NCBI GenBank assembly: GCA_004764695.1
Contig: SMSO01000031.1
Location: forward strand, 9,397,761-9,461,760
From: Schizochytrium sp. TIO01
Lineage: Eukaryota; Sar; Bigyra; Thraustochytrida; Thraustochytriidae
Direction: 5' to 3'
DNA length: 64,000 nucleotides
Shown here: piece by piece, positions 32,547 to 44,875 of the stretch
Numbering within the stretch: position 1 is the stretch's first letter
Layout: each line of letters opens with the position of its first letter
Position numbers and translations under genes: made by a program
The notes under the pieces: generated by a model
Told to the model about the DNA's origin: nothing
Database searches by the model: none
Seen by the model: only the letters and a program-made list of their open reading frames with translations

Positions 32547-35500
32547 CTGAAAGCGGTCTCTCTAAACTGTAGTTTGAAGAAGAACTGCTTTCCTTTCCTT
32601 GTCTGTTGAGAGGTCACCGGCGTCGGCCTTTCTGATGGTGTTTGGAGCTTCGGACTCACTCGCAACAGCAGTGGATATGCTTCTTTATTGCTTGATTGAT
32701 CGATCGAAGACATCAAGAGCGGCGGCCTTACCTCTGAGAATCTTGAAATCTTCTCCGCTCTGCCTTAAAAGTCGCTCACGAGAGACACGCAGTCAGTCAG
32801 ATATGCTATTCCGCTCGCTTGTTCCTTTTCTATTGCTCGCCAAACCACGCAAGCGGAGGCTCCTAGCAGCGCCAGTAGGTACTGCTACTATGGCGGACAA
32901 GCAACTCGAAGGAAGCAGCCTGGAACATGAAAGCGGTCTTTCCTCCTGATGAAGAACGTATTGTATTTTACTTTGGGAGAAGAAATAACAAAAAGGTTTT
33001 ATTGAGACTGAGAAAAGTAGACGAAGTTTATTTATGTTTATTTTATGTTGAGATGTGTATATGACCAAAAGAACTTCGAACATGTATGAAATTGCACTCT
33101 TGTTCGCTCTTTCGAACGCTAAAGAAACCAAAATCAGAAACAAAGTGAGACACAAAGAAAGACTGTGCAAGCAAATAAGTGAATAAATGAGTGAATAAAT
33201 AAGTGAATAAGTGAATAAGTGAATAAGTGAATAAATGAGTGAATAAGTGAATAAATGAGTGAATAAGTGAATAAATGAGGAAATGAACAAATGAAGGATT
33301 GGAGGATTGAATATAGTATGAGTGAATGAGCAAATAATGGACGGGGCCACAGTCGGCGCAGCAGAGGCCCTATTCCCCATCGCTCATGCTTTTGGGCTTT
33401 CTTCGGGTCGGATTCTGCCGCAGTTTCCCCGCGCATAAGAGGGTTTAAAGAAGAGACTTTAGCAGAATTTTCTGCGGTGGATTTCCAGTCATAGCCATCT
33501 ACTGTAGATGGACAGGGACATAAGTATTTCCTTATTAATGCTCATTAATGCCGCTCACTCAATGCAATGAAATACGGTTCGTTCGTAAAGAAATCGAAGA
33601 AAGCTCTGGTTTTATTCTTGATTACTCTTCTATATATATATACTCTCTGCAGACTCGGCGGGCGAAAGGTGATGTAGCAGGAGAACAGACTCGAGAAGCT
33701 GCTTCTACTCTAACCGAGGAAGGCCCAACTGAATGGATGACTGAGTGGATTGTGCTTAGGTAGGCGAACGAACTATCTCCTGAGTTATTTTAATCTTTAA
33801 AAAAGAAGAAGAAGAAGAACTTGAAAAAAGTATAAAAGTATAAAACAATTTTATGTCTCTTTTGTTGATATTATATGGATATATATGTATGTAGCAGAGG
33901 AAAGGGGAATGAACATTGACATGTGTTACGAAAAGTAAAGGAGAGAATTGGTTTTTAGATTATGTTGTGTATTTGTACAAAGAAGAACGAAGTTGTGGAT
34001 TTCCTCCCTCCCTCCCTGCCCTGCCTGCCTGCCTGCCTGCCTCCCTATGGCAAAGAACCAGACCTCAAGTTGGAGCAGCGACCGTCCAAGTCATTCTTCA
34101 TTCTGGTCCGGAGAAGGAGGGGAGACCGGGCGTTTCCTTCGCCCTTTGCCTCCGCAGGTGCACGCATCATACCACGCCAACTCAGAGCGATCTTCTTCAA
34201 GAGCCCGGTGGAAACCATCCATCCGAATTGAGTGAGTGAGCGCTAAATAAATCACGCCATCAGCTCACCTCACTGGGATTAGGGTCCAAGTCACCCCATC
34301 TGATTGATTGACTGATCGATCGATTGATCAAATGCGATGGTTTCCTTGAACAGGGGCCTTTCGGTGGAAACCTGCAAACATGCGGCTCGGAAAATAAACC
34401 AAACTGGAAAGACAAAGCCATGATGGAACGAAGAAAGGCAAAAGCTCTCAACGCAGGGGAGCTTCCCACCTAAAGATAAGCTACCCAGTAGTCACTCTGC
34501 TATCATCTATCTCTAGAGATGTGCGTATGGATGTGTCTATGTATGTGTCTATTATGATGTGTATGTGTATATGAGTACTTGCTTGAATGAGTGAATGAAT
34601 GAATGAATGAATGAATGAGTGAGTCAGCGGCTGTGGAAAAGGTTGCGACGACTGTTCTTCCCATCATCAGAAGAAAGGCTGACGATTCTCTCACGCTCTC
34701 ACGATCAACTTTGAGCTACGATCGCTTGCAGCCGCTGGGTAAGAAAGAAGTAAGTGCAGACTCGATCATCAGAATCAGAGAAAAGGGAGCGGCGCTTGGG
34801 CGCTCGAATCGAGGATGCTCGCGGCTCAAGCTGCTGCATTGATGAGACGTCTTCAAAAAGTGAGCGAGGATCAAATCAGGCAAGCGAAGCAAGCAATCAA
34901 ATGGTAAGGACGATCGAGCGAGTGCTGTGCGGAAAATGCAGCAGCAAGAGGCCCTCGATGGAGACTAGTAGAGATCTTAAACCTGGTGGTGGTGGTGGTG
35001 GTGGTGGTGGTGGGGTGGTGGTATTCATTGGCAATCGTTGTCCGTGGGAAATTTGGGTGCGAAGATGAGCTTAATAGTTGACACAAAATTTGCATGTCCT
35101 TGTTCAGGCAACCTTCCTCACAGGCTGGGAATCGTTAGAATCCACAAGCAAGAGCAAGCAAGCTCAACTTGAACTTCGTGAAGCGACTTGATCCTGACAA
35201 GATCTACGACTACCTAGGTACGTCCCGCCACTGCTGGCACATTTTTCGCAAGGAGGTTTCCTTTCAGAGCTAGCTAGCTCAGTCGCAAGGACGAGCAAGG
35301 CTTTCGTTATGATGTCGATTTGACCGGGAGCGAGCTAGCTAGCTAGCTAGCTAGCTTTTTGGTGTTCGAGAGGACTCGACTCTTACACAGCTCGGTTTCT
35401 TTAGTTTGAGGAGCCTCAGCGCTACTGAATGGATGAGCTGATTCGATGCGTCGAGCTGAGCTGTAACCTGTCTTGATTTCAAGTGGTCGAATGAATATCA

Positions 35501-36174
35501 TTGGCTGCCGACTCGAGGATCGCAGGAGCACCATACGTAACCCTAAGATCCATGGAAATGAAACTTTGATCTGATGTGACCTGCTGGAGGCTGTGCTCTA
35601 CTACCAGTTACGGTGGTCTGTGTGGTCTACTCCTTCGTTGCATTGCCTTGATAAGTGTAATGTCATTCGCGCACTTCGTCATCATCGCCATCATCGTCGA
35701 AGCCATGCTGGTCACGAGGTCGCCTCCAAAAGCAATTCCTTCGCTTGGAGGAAGAGGGAAGTGAACGCGCTCGAACTCGCTCTGTCTATAGCTAAAGAGG
35801 ATTTTCCAGTCTTCTTGGTCTCTCAAGTTTCTCAAGTTTCTCGTTTCTCACTTCCCGTCGTCTAACTCGTCCGAGTCGTCGTCCGCCGCAACCTGAGATC
35901 GAAGAGAGAGAGAGAGAACTCGATACTCTGGAGGTCAGGCCAGATCAGATCAGATCAAACTGGAATGGAATGTAGTCGAAGTGATTCCAGCTGGAGGTTG
36001 AAGAGGAATGGGTACAAGGAAGATAGGCTCTGCAGCAGCTCGAAAACCACCGTTGTTAAGAAGAGAGAGGTGCAAGGCGCACGCCGCGTTCTCGACCCTC
36101 TCCAGTCAGACGGCGACTCAGCCAGCCAGCCAGCGAGCCAATCAGCCAACCAATCAGCAACTAATCAAGCACAC
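32547..36174. other. Desert block with octamer, GGT and AGCT tracts
   Basis: Contains an AATAAGTG/AATGAGTG octamer array (about 33175-33275), TGCC units (34017-34042), GAAT units (34586-34620), a GGT tract (34984-35022) and a self-complementary AGCT tract (35334-35356). No supported gene. Confidence 0.45.

Positions 36175-36220
<46 letters not shown>
36175..36220. repeat. CAG trinucleotide tract
   Basis: About 15 perfect CAG copies, preceded by CAGC units at 36119-36136. Nothing around it shows that it is coding. Confidence 0.95.
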
Positions 36221-39200
36221 TGGGCGTCTAGCAGACAGATAGATAACCAGATCAATACACTCGCTCCTGCGTCTGCGGGATTTGACGCGCTGCTGAAGAG
36301 CGGCTTCTTCAGGCCCTTCCCGTACAGGTCCTCCCCCTTCAAGCCATTCTCCTTCATGATTTGATAGTCCTCACAGCTTCGAAATTCAAACTTAAATTTA
36401 AACCCAAATTCAAAAATTTCAAATTCAATTCTCCTCTCTTCAAGAAACAGTTTCAAAAGTTCTACCATCCTGAAAACGAAACGATCTAAGCACATGGCTA
36501 GCTAGCTGCAGTTAGGCACCTAGCTAGCTAGCATATACACATACACATACATATATAGCAACTCTCTGTTGACCCCTAGCAAAGAGTAGCCACCCATAGT
36601 TCGCGCCTTTCGATTCAACAGCCGAAAAGAATATGCTGCCGTGGGAGAAAGAAGATCGAAGGCACGCAAGAACCGCATGGATCGGCGGCCATTGCCCCTG
36701 GGCGATGGAGCGTGGCTTCGTTCGAGTTTGCGGAGGCTCAGTGAGCGAGCGGCTGGGCGGACGTGAGGATGGATGGACGCATAAAGCAGGGCCTGCGCCC
36801 TTCTTGGGGGAGTGGCGCTGTCTAAGGCAGCGATGGATGGTACGACGCTGCCTCGGAAATTAAACCGTCTTGCGAGCTCTGCGCACTGTTTTTTACAAAC
36901 AGGCTTTGACTTTGGTGTGATTTTTGTTTACTACTTTATTATCTTTTTGCTATCCGGTCTTCGAGTTTTTTTTTCTTATTTTCTTTTTTTTTTCTTTTTT
37001 TCTTTTTAAATCTAAGCTAAATGATGATGTGCTATTTGGACTCTCTGCTAAACAGCGTTTTAAAGGTATGTACGAATCTCCATTTCTTTTTCTTTTCTTT
37101 TTTTTACTCTGCATCATCACTTTTTTTATCTTAGTGGGAGAGAAAGGATAGTGGTGTTTTGTTTTCCTGTTGTTAAAGTGAATACCGTAAAAGGGAGAAA
37201 GAGAGACATCTTGAAGGACCTTCATGTTGTCCAAAGTCACACTTTTCCTTGATTCCTTTCACAAATAGCAATAATAATGTGACGATAATAATTCTATTCT
37301 AAACTTTAAATACTTTTTATGCAAAAAGATCTTAAAGTATTTACTTTAATTTTAATTTAATTTATATTTTGGAATAAGATGTTCTGATAAATTATTAGAA
37401 TGTGAAAGGTGTTCGTTCGCTCTTTTACTCTCATCGCACGAATTGCAGCATAAAATTTTAAACTTTTGTATAATAATATCATATCATACATTTGCGGTGG
37501 TAGAAAGGCAATCGGAAAATGTGAAAGAGAGCCCAATTATGTACCCACGTACCCCAACAGAACAAAGAAGAAGACCTGTCATTCGTCCATTTCGCAGCGG
37601 CATTTCCTGGAAAGGGAACAATGCGCAAACGAACGACATCTTCGTTTCCAATCAATCAATGCATCAATGCATCGATCAATCAATCAATCAATCAATCAAA
37701 TAAAACTACCTTTGCGGCTCTAATGGATAAGGACTACCTGTGTACCGCCCCATGATACGCCTGTAAATACCCGGCAGATTGAAATAAATAATGCAGGTCG
37801 CCAAAAACTCAGCCCCCAGAAGATTGATCAATAGATACACAGATACACAGATACACAGATACACAGATACACAGATACGCACGCGTCAAACCTTGCGGCA
37901 GATTGGCCAGTTCACGCGTGCGCAGACGCGTCGACCGATCTCGAACTCAGCCGAAGCAAAGGATATCTTGAACTATAAACGATGAGGAGGTCGTTACAAA
38001 GGCGCGGAGATATGCGCCAAACTAACCAACTAACTAACTAACAATCTAATAACTGTCTAACTCACTGCAATATGGGGCGCACACTCAAACAGCAGCAGCA
38101 GCAGAAGGGCTGAGATTGCGCGAACAGGTCGACCAATACCTGCGTAAGCGTAGAGGGGATGAGGCGCCGGAGGATTGGAGAGGCAGGCAGGCCAAGCATG
38201 AGTGGCCGGGATGCAGAGGGCGGATCCTGGGCGCCCTCCGCGGGGAAGGAGCAGGCGAGCGAAGCTGTCAAAAGGCTTCGTTTTAGTCGGCAGGATTCAG
38301 CCCGATTCTGGGCCCCCTAGATCCTTTCAACTTTTTATTTACTTTCTATTGATTCATTTTGGCTTTTGTTAATAATATTAGCTCTATGTGGTATATTGAC
38401 GTATGGAGGCTTTTAATTAAAAAGTATTTAGTAAACAACAAACGAAGGAACAAAGGAACAAAGAAAAACAAAGCAAATGGGAGGGATAAAGTGTTAGCTT
38501 AGTCAGTTTCTCTAGTGGTCTGTCTTTCAACGACGCGCCGATTTGAAAAGAAATATCGATCCTTCAATTTTAATTTTAATTGAGGTTTCCTATCTTCAAA
38601 CAAGATGGAAGCTGTGACACATTCAGGCGAAGCATTATAAAATCTACAATTCAACCTCCGCGAGCGAATGCATGGTGCGTAAGGAGCCAATAAACTCAAG
38701 CAGATTGGCCGACCAACAGGTTCGCAGCTTGACTGACTGACTGACTGACTGACTGACTGACTTTTGTTCTCTGTTCCCTCTCCCTCTCTCCTTGCGCAGA
38801 AAGACAGACTTCTTTAGAAAGACTTCTCAGAAAGAAGGCCCCAGACTGTCTGGCATCACCGTGGGGCCCTGAAGTTCAGACCTTGCCCCCAACTAACTAA
38901 CACCTAACCAACCTGACAACTAATAACTAACAACTAACTAGCTTCTGTTAGTTGGGTGGACTGCAACTTCGGTTGGTTAGTTTTATAAACTACCTACGTT
39001 GTACCTAGGTAGGTAGGTAGTGCTAGGCACCTCCTACGCTCAGAGCCTTTGTATGCATCTGTATCCAAATGATGGTTCATTCTGATCATTCACGAATAAC
39101 CAACCATCGACGCCGCACGCACTCATGAATCACTCGGGCATCGATCGAGGCACTCTGTGCACGAAGGCTCGAACAGCAGCCGCTACCAAGCCAACCTTGA

Positions 39201-40947
39201 GCTCGAAGCTGCTGGAGAAGAACTCGAGCTGGAGGCAGGCAGGGTGGGTCTCCACAAACGATGGAGCGGATCTCGACAGAACCTAAACTTCGCCTTTGCG
39301 CAACACTCACGCAAACTCCTCCTCACGCGCACACGATCTCTTTGGCGCCGTCTTCGACTTATTATCCGCGCCCATTGGTCTCTGCTGTGAAGGTCTGAGT
39401 GTTGTACCTCTCGCTTTGCGGTGAGTGTTGTCTTGAAAGTCGACGGCCAACTCCATCCATCCATCCCTTAATTCATTGACATCCTTTTGCACTGCGCTTG
39501 AAGAAGATGGCAGTGGAGATCGCAGTCCTCGTTCTTACTGATCGACTCACTGATTGATTCATTCACTCACTCGTTCGCGAATCCGCCATCTATGAATGAA
39601 GGATCTAAGTTGGTTGACCTCGAAGTCGAACTTGAAGAAGCAAGCCCTTGAAAGATGCGCGGTCGACGTCGAGATTGGTTCCGAGCGTAGGAACCGCCTC
39701 TTCTTCGACCCTCTTTTTCACAGTCTCTCTTTCTTTCTTTCTTTCTTTCCTTCTTTCGCTTATTGTATGCATGCATATACGTGTGTATGTGTGTTATTCT
39801 TCTTTGTTTATTATTGTTGTTTATTTGTTTGTTTGTTTATTTGTTTGTTTGTTTCTGTTGGGCCGAGGTCGCAATGGTCGACGGTCTGCGACGAAAGGGC
39901 CATTTGGCGGAGTCTCGACCGAACTTGAGGACTTCGAGGTCAGGCGTCGATCCTAATGGCAGACCATCAAGAGTGAGTGGCTTTTGCACGGGAGGAGCTC
40001 ATTCAGCTTCAGGGTGAGCGGAGACGACGTTGCGAAGACGGCCTTCGAGTCCGATCGATCTGCGAAAGTATCGACGATCGATCGATCGATCGATGACTCA
40101 ATGATGGTTGGTTCGGAAAGAACCTGGAACCTTTGGGCCCTAAACAAGCAACTCTTGAAAAGAAGACACCTAAACAAAGGCGGTACTTGGTCAGCCGTTA
40201 GTTTATTGGCCTAGTATGGAAAAAGCTTTGGAGAAAGAGGAAAAATGAAAAAGAACAAGAAAGCTCTCACTTTGACCGACGGACCTCCTTTTGCTAATGG
40301 AGTGAGGACTACGGGCTTCTCCTCAACCCTTCTTCTCCATTCGCTTCTTGGGGAGAAAGTAAGGTCTCTTTCGTATTTTGGATTACAAAAATCCTACTGA
40401 GCCGGACTTGAACAAACTTTATTTTCTTGGTTGTTATTATTTTTTATTGTTTTAATAAATAGTTTCAATATTGTACTTTATTATTACATGTTTCTTTACT
40501 TTTTAATTTTGTAAGAACACAGAATATTAAAATCCCAATGGCTCTTCTGTTAACTGACTTACCGAATCGCTTGGATCATCTTTTTAAAGTGCTTACTTAT
40601 TTGCAGGCATGGCCGCAGCGGTGGCCTCCAAACTGTTCTCGAGGAAGGCCTGGGCTTATAATGAATGGATGAATGCCTTGGCCTCCGTTCTCTCTCTCTC
40701 TCTCTCTCATATGCCTGCCTCCTGCCGAGTCACGCGTGATCCTCAAGTTGCACAAACTCGAACCTCCATGAATCAATCATCTCTTTGGACTTACCTCGAA
40801 AGCTGATGCTTAACAAACAAACAAACAAACAACAAATTCAATTAAATCCAATTACATTCAATAATCATAAACCCACCCCTGCAGAGTCTGATGGCTGAGG
40901 GTCCCGAACATACTCCAGGCAGAGAGCAGGGTAGTGAGGAAATAAGT
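36221..40947. other. Desert block with many short tetranucleotide tracts
   Basis: Holds AATC units (37680-37699), ATACACAG octamers (37833-37878), GACT units (38731-38761), AGGT units (39007-39021), TTTC units (39728-39748), a self-complementary GATC tract (40075-40094) and CT repeats (40690-40708). At 38886-38985 there are several ACTAAC words and their complement (GTTAGTTGG), which could fold. No supported gene. Confidence 0.45.
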
Positions 40948-41078
40948 TCATCCATCCATTCATCCATTCATCCATTCATCCATTCACCCATTCATTCATT
41001 CATTCATTCATTCATTCATTCATTCATTCATTCATTCATTCATTCATTCATTCGTTCATTCGTTTTCATTCGTTTGTT
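40948..41078. repeat. CATC/CATT tetranucleotide array
   Basis: A mixed CATCCATT start passes into about 20 CATT units and ends with CGTT variants. A gradient of related four-base units is visible, with ACGT-containing TTTACGTA units just to the right. Confidence 0.95.
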
Positions 41079-41353
41079 CGTGCGTTTACGTATTTACGTA
41101 TTTACGTATTTCTGTATTTATTTGTTTGTCTGTTTATTTACTTAGTTAGTTACTTACTTTCTTTCTTACTTATTTGCAACAGGTAGAACTCGTTTCTTCT
41201 TATTCGAAATATCTAATTAAATCTCGGCCTGGGTCAAGCCCGTCGAGGCTGACTCGAAGCGCCCTCCCGACTACTCGTTCGCGCAGTGTGCTCAGCTTGT
41301 TCCAACCTAACATTCAAAAAATCAAAGAAACAAAAGAAACAAAAGAAATAAAT

Positions 41354-41456
41354 AAACAAACAAACAAACAAACAAACAAACAAACAAACAAACAAACAAA
41401 CAAACAAACAAACAAACAAACCAAACAAACAAACAAACCAACCAAACAAACCAAAC
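41354..41456. repeat. AAAC tetranucleotide array
   Basis: About 16 perfect CAAA units followed by CCAAAC variants. It is the complement type of the GTTT array at 20.6 kb. Confidence 0.95.
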
Positions 41457-44305
41457 AAAAGCCACCGTTGACTACCCTCCTAGCTAGCAGTCCCTAGTGC
41501 ACGCCGCGCTGTCCGTGTCTGCGAAGCCATTCGATAAACGCGAATTTTGCGAAAAATGATGGATGGGAATCCAATCCTTCGCTCCTCTTCGAAGCAGGCG
41601 GCTAGAAGCACATGACTGACTGACCGGCTGACTGACTGCATGACTGATTGATTATCCGGCTGATCGGTGGGTTTATTTAGTGGTCAGCGTCCTCTTCAAT
41701 CCCCGCTTCTTCGAACGACCTCGAAGGGAAACGAACATAGGTGTCGTTATTTATTTATCGTCAACATTCGCAAATTACAACCTAACGGGAAAACGACACA
41801 TTCATTCATTCATTCATTCATTCATTCATTCATTCATTCATTCATTCATTCTTTCATTCATTCACTCATTCATTTTCAGGCCTCCAAGAAAGAATGAGCG
41901 GAGGGAAAAAGAAAGCGCCCCACGGTAAGACCCGCCTACCCCGCGCTAGCCCCTACGACACTACCCGAAAAGCTATGTATCACTAGCAGCAGCTTTGACC
42001 CTGGTTCCTCATCGGGTACCTCTAATCACAGCTACGGAAGCACTAGGAGCTATCCTTCCAATCGCCAGGCTTGCTTGCCGAGGCTAGTAGTCAGCTACCC
42101 AATCAGTAGTGCTGCGGATTTCAATCAAACTCGAAAACTTCGACTTTGCAAAGTTTTCTCTCTAAAAGTTTTCAATGGGACAGATATTAGGAGTCTTCTG
42201 TACCTACCTACTGCCTTCCTTCTCACTACGTGCTCCCATGTTCCATGTTGGATCGAAGTGACAGAGTGAGTTTGTTTGTTTGTTTGAGTGAGTGAGTGAG
42301 TGAGTGAGAGATTTCAAAGAAAGAGTTTTCGATCGAAGCGATCCTCAAAGAAGAGGCCGATTCATGAGCCGCCCAAAGAAAGGGGAAAACCAAAGAGAAT
42401 GACTGTCACGGCTCCGCCAAAGGTGGCGGATAGAGGGATAGAGAGAGAGAGATACGTACATACGTGCGTACGCAGGCCTTCGGAGAGCGAGTCGAAGTTT
42501 GTGTGTGCCTTCTGCGACGTGGTTGATGATGAAACTGACTGATTGATTGATCGTTTTGTACCAACGCAGATGTCGCTATGTTTGGTAGACATTGTTTCGT
42601 TTGTTTGACTGTTTGTTTGTCTGTTTGTTTGTCTGTTTGTTTGTCTGTTTGCACAAGGAATTTGGTTTCTCCTATTCACGCCATAATACTTCGCAGGCAG
42701 CTCCGATGGTACTTTCAACTTGAGAGGAGATGAGCACGGCTGCCGCATCTATATTAAAGAGCGGTGACATTGAGGATGCTCCGCCTCCCAGCCTGCTACT
42801 AAAACCCCTATCAAAGAAACCCAGCACGCGCGGGTCCCGTATATCGGCGCCATAACACCTTTCTTCCAACTGTCGCGACGACTGCGCTGTCGCCTTGCGA
42901 CTAGACAGCTGGACGGGGTGCACTGTGGGTAGCTGGGGGAAGTTCTTTTTAGAGGCGGAGCGGAGCATCTGGTGTCCATAGAGGGGGCGAGGACAGTGGG
43001 GAACTAGTAAATGTGTCTCTCGTCCTCAAGTGGGGATGCCAACATATCTTCTTTCTCTTGTATATGAATGATGAGATGAACTCTGGAAAAGCACGTTTTG
43101 TTTTGATTTGAAATAATAAAAACACATCAACTAGCATTAAACAAACCAACTTTTATTGAAGTAAGTAATGAACGAATGAATATTATACCTACTTTTCATT
43201 TCATTTCGTCTTGTTTTGTTTTAATAATTTAAAAAAAAAAAAAAAACAATTTCAACTAAATCAGTTTGTGTTTATATTAAAAATAGGCCAACCTTTCTTT
43301 AAATTAAAGACATGTTTGAAAGAAAAACAATAAAATAAAAATCCTACGGGTTGACCCGTATACAGAAAGTCACAGTTAAAGATAAAAATGTTTTGTTTAA
43401 TAAAAATGTTTCGGAAAAGCATTCTAAAAGCAGAGTGAAAAGCGTTTTATTTACCTACGAAAGGCCACAGAGACCGATTGCGATGTCGTCGTTGAAGCGA
43501 TCTGTGCGTTTGAAGGATTTGACGACCTCTGAGGTCTCTCTTTCTGCCTTTGCCACAAAGAAGGTGCATCTTCGAATTAATTCGATACGAATGAACTAAA
43601 TTGATGCAAGAGAAACAAACAGCTTACTTACTACTCTAACATTTAGATGAAAATACAAACTAAATACGCCATGAACGAACGAACGAACGAACGAACGAAT
43701 GAATGAATGAATGAATGAATGAATGAATGAATGAATGAATGAATGAATGAATGAATAGACATGAAAGAAGAAGCGAAAGCTGAAGAGGCTCTGGCGAAAG
43801 GCTCTCCTTCCTTCCACCCTCCCTTTGCAAGTAAGAAATCAACTACAATGGGCTGAGGTCGGGGAGCTTCTCCAGGCCCCTCAAAAATTCCAGCAGCAGA
43901 GAACACACAAAACGTGCGAGTGCTGTGCTGTTTCTTTGTCGAAAACCCTGCGAAAGAGAGCTTTGAGCAGCTGTCTGCGGTCTCCAACATCTCCCATAAA
44001 GAGAGTATTTCACAGCTTGCGAAAGGTGTTGTTGAATGCATGCATGAAAGAATGAAGGAATGAAAGAATGAATGAAGGAGACGCTGTACTAATAAGTGCT
44101 TGCAGGCTCCTTTCTCTTCTTTTCCATTAAAATTGTAAAGCACAAGGATGATAAATTAACTTTCTCTTTTTCCTCTTTAAATAAATAAATAAGTAAAAAG
44201 AATAACCAATAAGAGCTTTGAAAATGAAAGTAAAGAAAGAAGAAGAAGAAGCGAGAAGTGATGAAAGAAAGAAAGAAAGCATGAGGCTCATTAGTTTCCT
44301 AAAGC
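41457..44305. other. Desert block including CATT, GTGA and GAAC/GAAT arrays
   Basis: CATT array at 41798-41874; GTGA units at 42285-42308; TGTT/TGTC units at 42596-42651; GAAC units passing into GAAT units at 43673-43757, again a gradual change of unit. AT-rich at 43050-43420 and 44110-44240. No supported gene. Confidence 0.5.
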
Positions 44306-44372
44306 TTTCTTTCTCTTCTTTCTCTTCTTTCTCTTCTTTCTCTTCTTTCTCTTCTTTCTCTTCTTTCTCTCC
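44306..44372. repeat. TTTCTCTTC nonamer minisatellite
   Basis: About seven copies of a nine-base pure-pyrimidine unit. As a long pyrimidine tract it may form triplex DNA. Confidence 0.9.
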
Positions 44373-44593
44373 TCTTGCAGATTAGCACAGTACATCGGTC
44401 TGTTAGGCAGTCGGAATTTCGTTCGGGGTGGGATCGAGCAGGATCTCACTCCGCTCGAAGCCATAAAAGTCTGAAACCCGCAACCTTAGCTCAGGGCCGA
44501 TCGCTTTGCCTGTTTAACTTACTTTTCAGGCCAAAACTGAGCGATTGACGACGTTTTCCTCTCCTCCGCTTCGAGTTTGGCAGTTAGAGTGCA

Positions 44594-44670
44594 TCTCAAT
44601 CAATCAATCAATCAATCAATCACGTTCAACCACATTCAATCGCATTCAATCGCATTCAATCACAGTCAAT
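44594..44670. repeat. CAAT tetranucleotides passing into a decamer repeat
   Basis: CAAT units (44594-44620) are followed by five 10-base units (44621-44670) with consensus CGCATTCAAT. Each decamer ends in CAAT or CAAC, so the decamer may derive from the tetranucleotide. Confidence 0.85.
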
Positions 44671-44811
44671 CATATTTTCACTAAAATCCAATCAATCAGT
44701 CAATCACAGTGAATGCAGAAAAGGCAAATGAAACGAGGCTGTTCCGAATGGGCCTTTGAGAAGAACGAAGAGAAACGTTGCAATGAATGCGTTCCTTCCC
44801 GCTTAGTCGAC

Positions 44812-44875
44812 CTCTCTGCTGCGGTCTCTCTGTTCTCTCTGCTGCGGTCTCTCTGTTCTCTCTGTTCTCTCTGTT
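44812..44875. repeat. 23-base direct repeat with 9-base subunits
   Basis: Two identical 23-base copies (44812-44834 and 44835-44857) are followed by two copies of CTCTCTGTT, which is the last nine bases of the larger unit. This shows a nested expansion. Confidence 0.9.

Noticed and set aside
40745-40775. GGTTCGAGTTT on the minus strand as a tRNA B-box
   Set aside because: The flanking bases do not form the T-arm stem and no acceptor stem or A-box fits.
42600-42655. Regularly spaced units that might suggest a CRISPR-like array (also 20933-21065, 44621-44670)
   Set aside because: The units are directly joined with no unique spacers, and the DNA is eukaryotic; these are simple tandem repeats.
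40891-44143. Frames with SFIH repeats that look like membrane helices
   Set aside because: Translations of CATT/AATG arrays; the same peptide recurs at every such array in the window.
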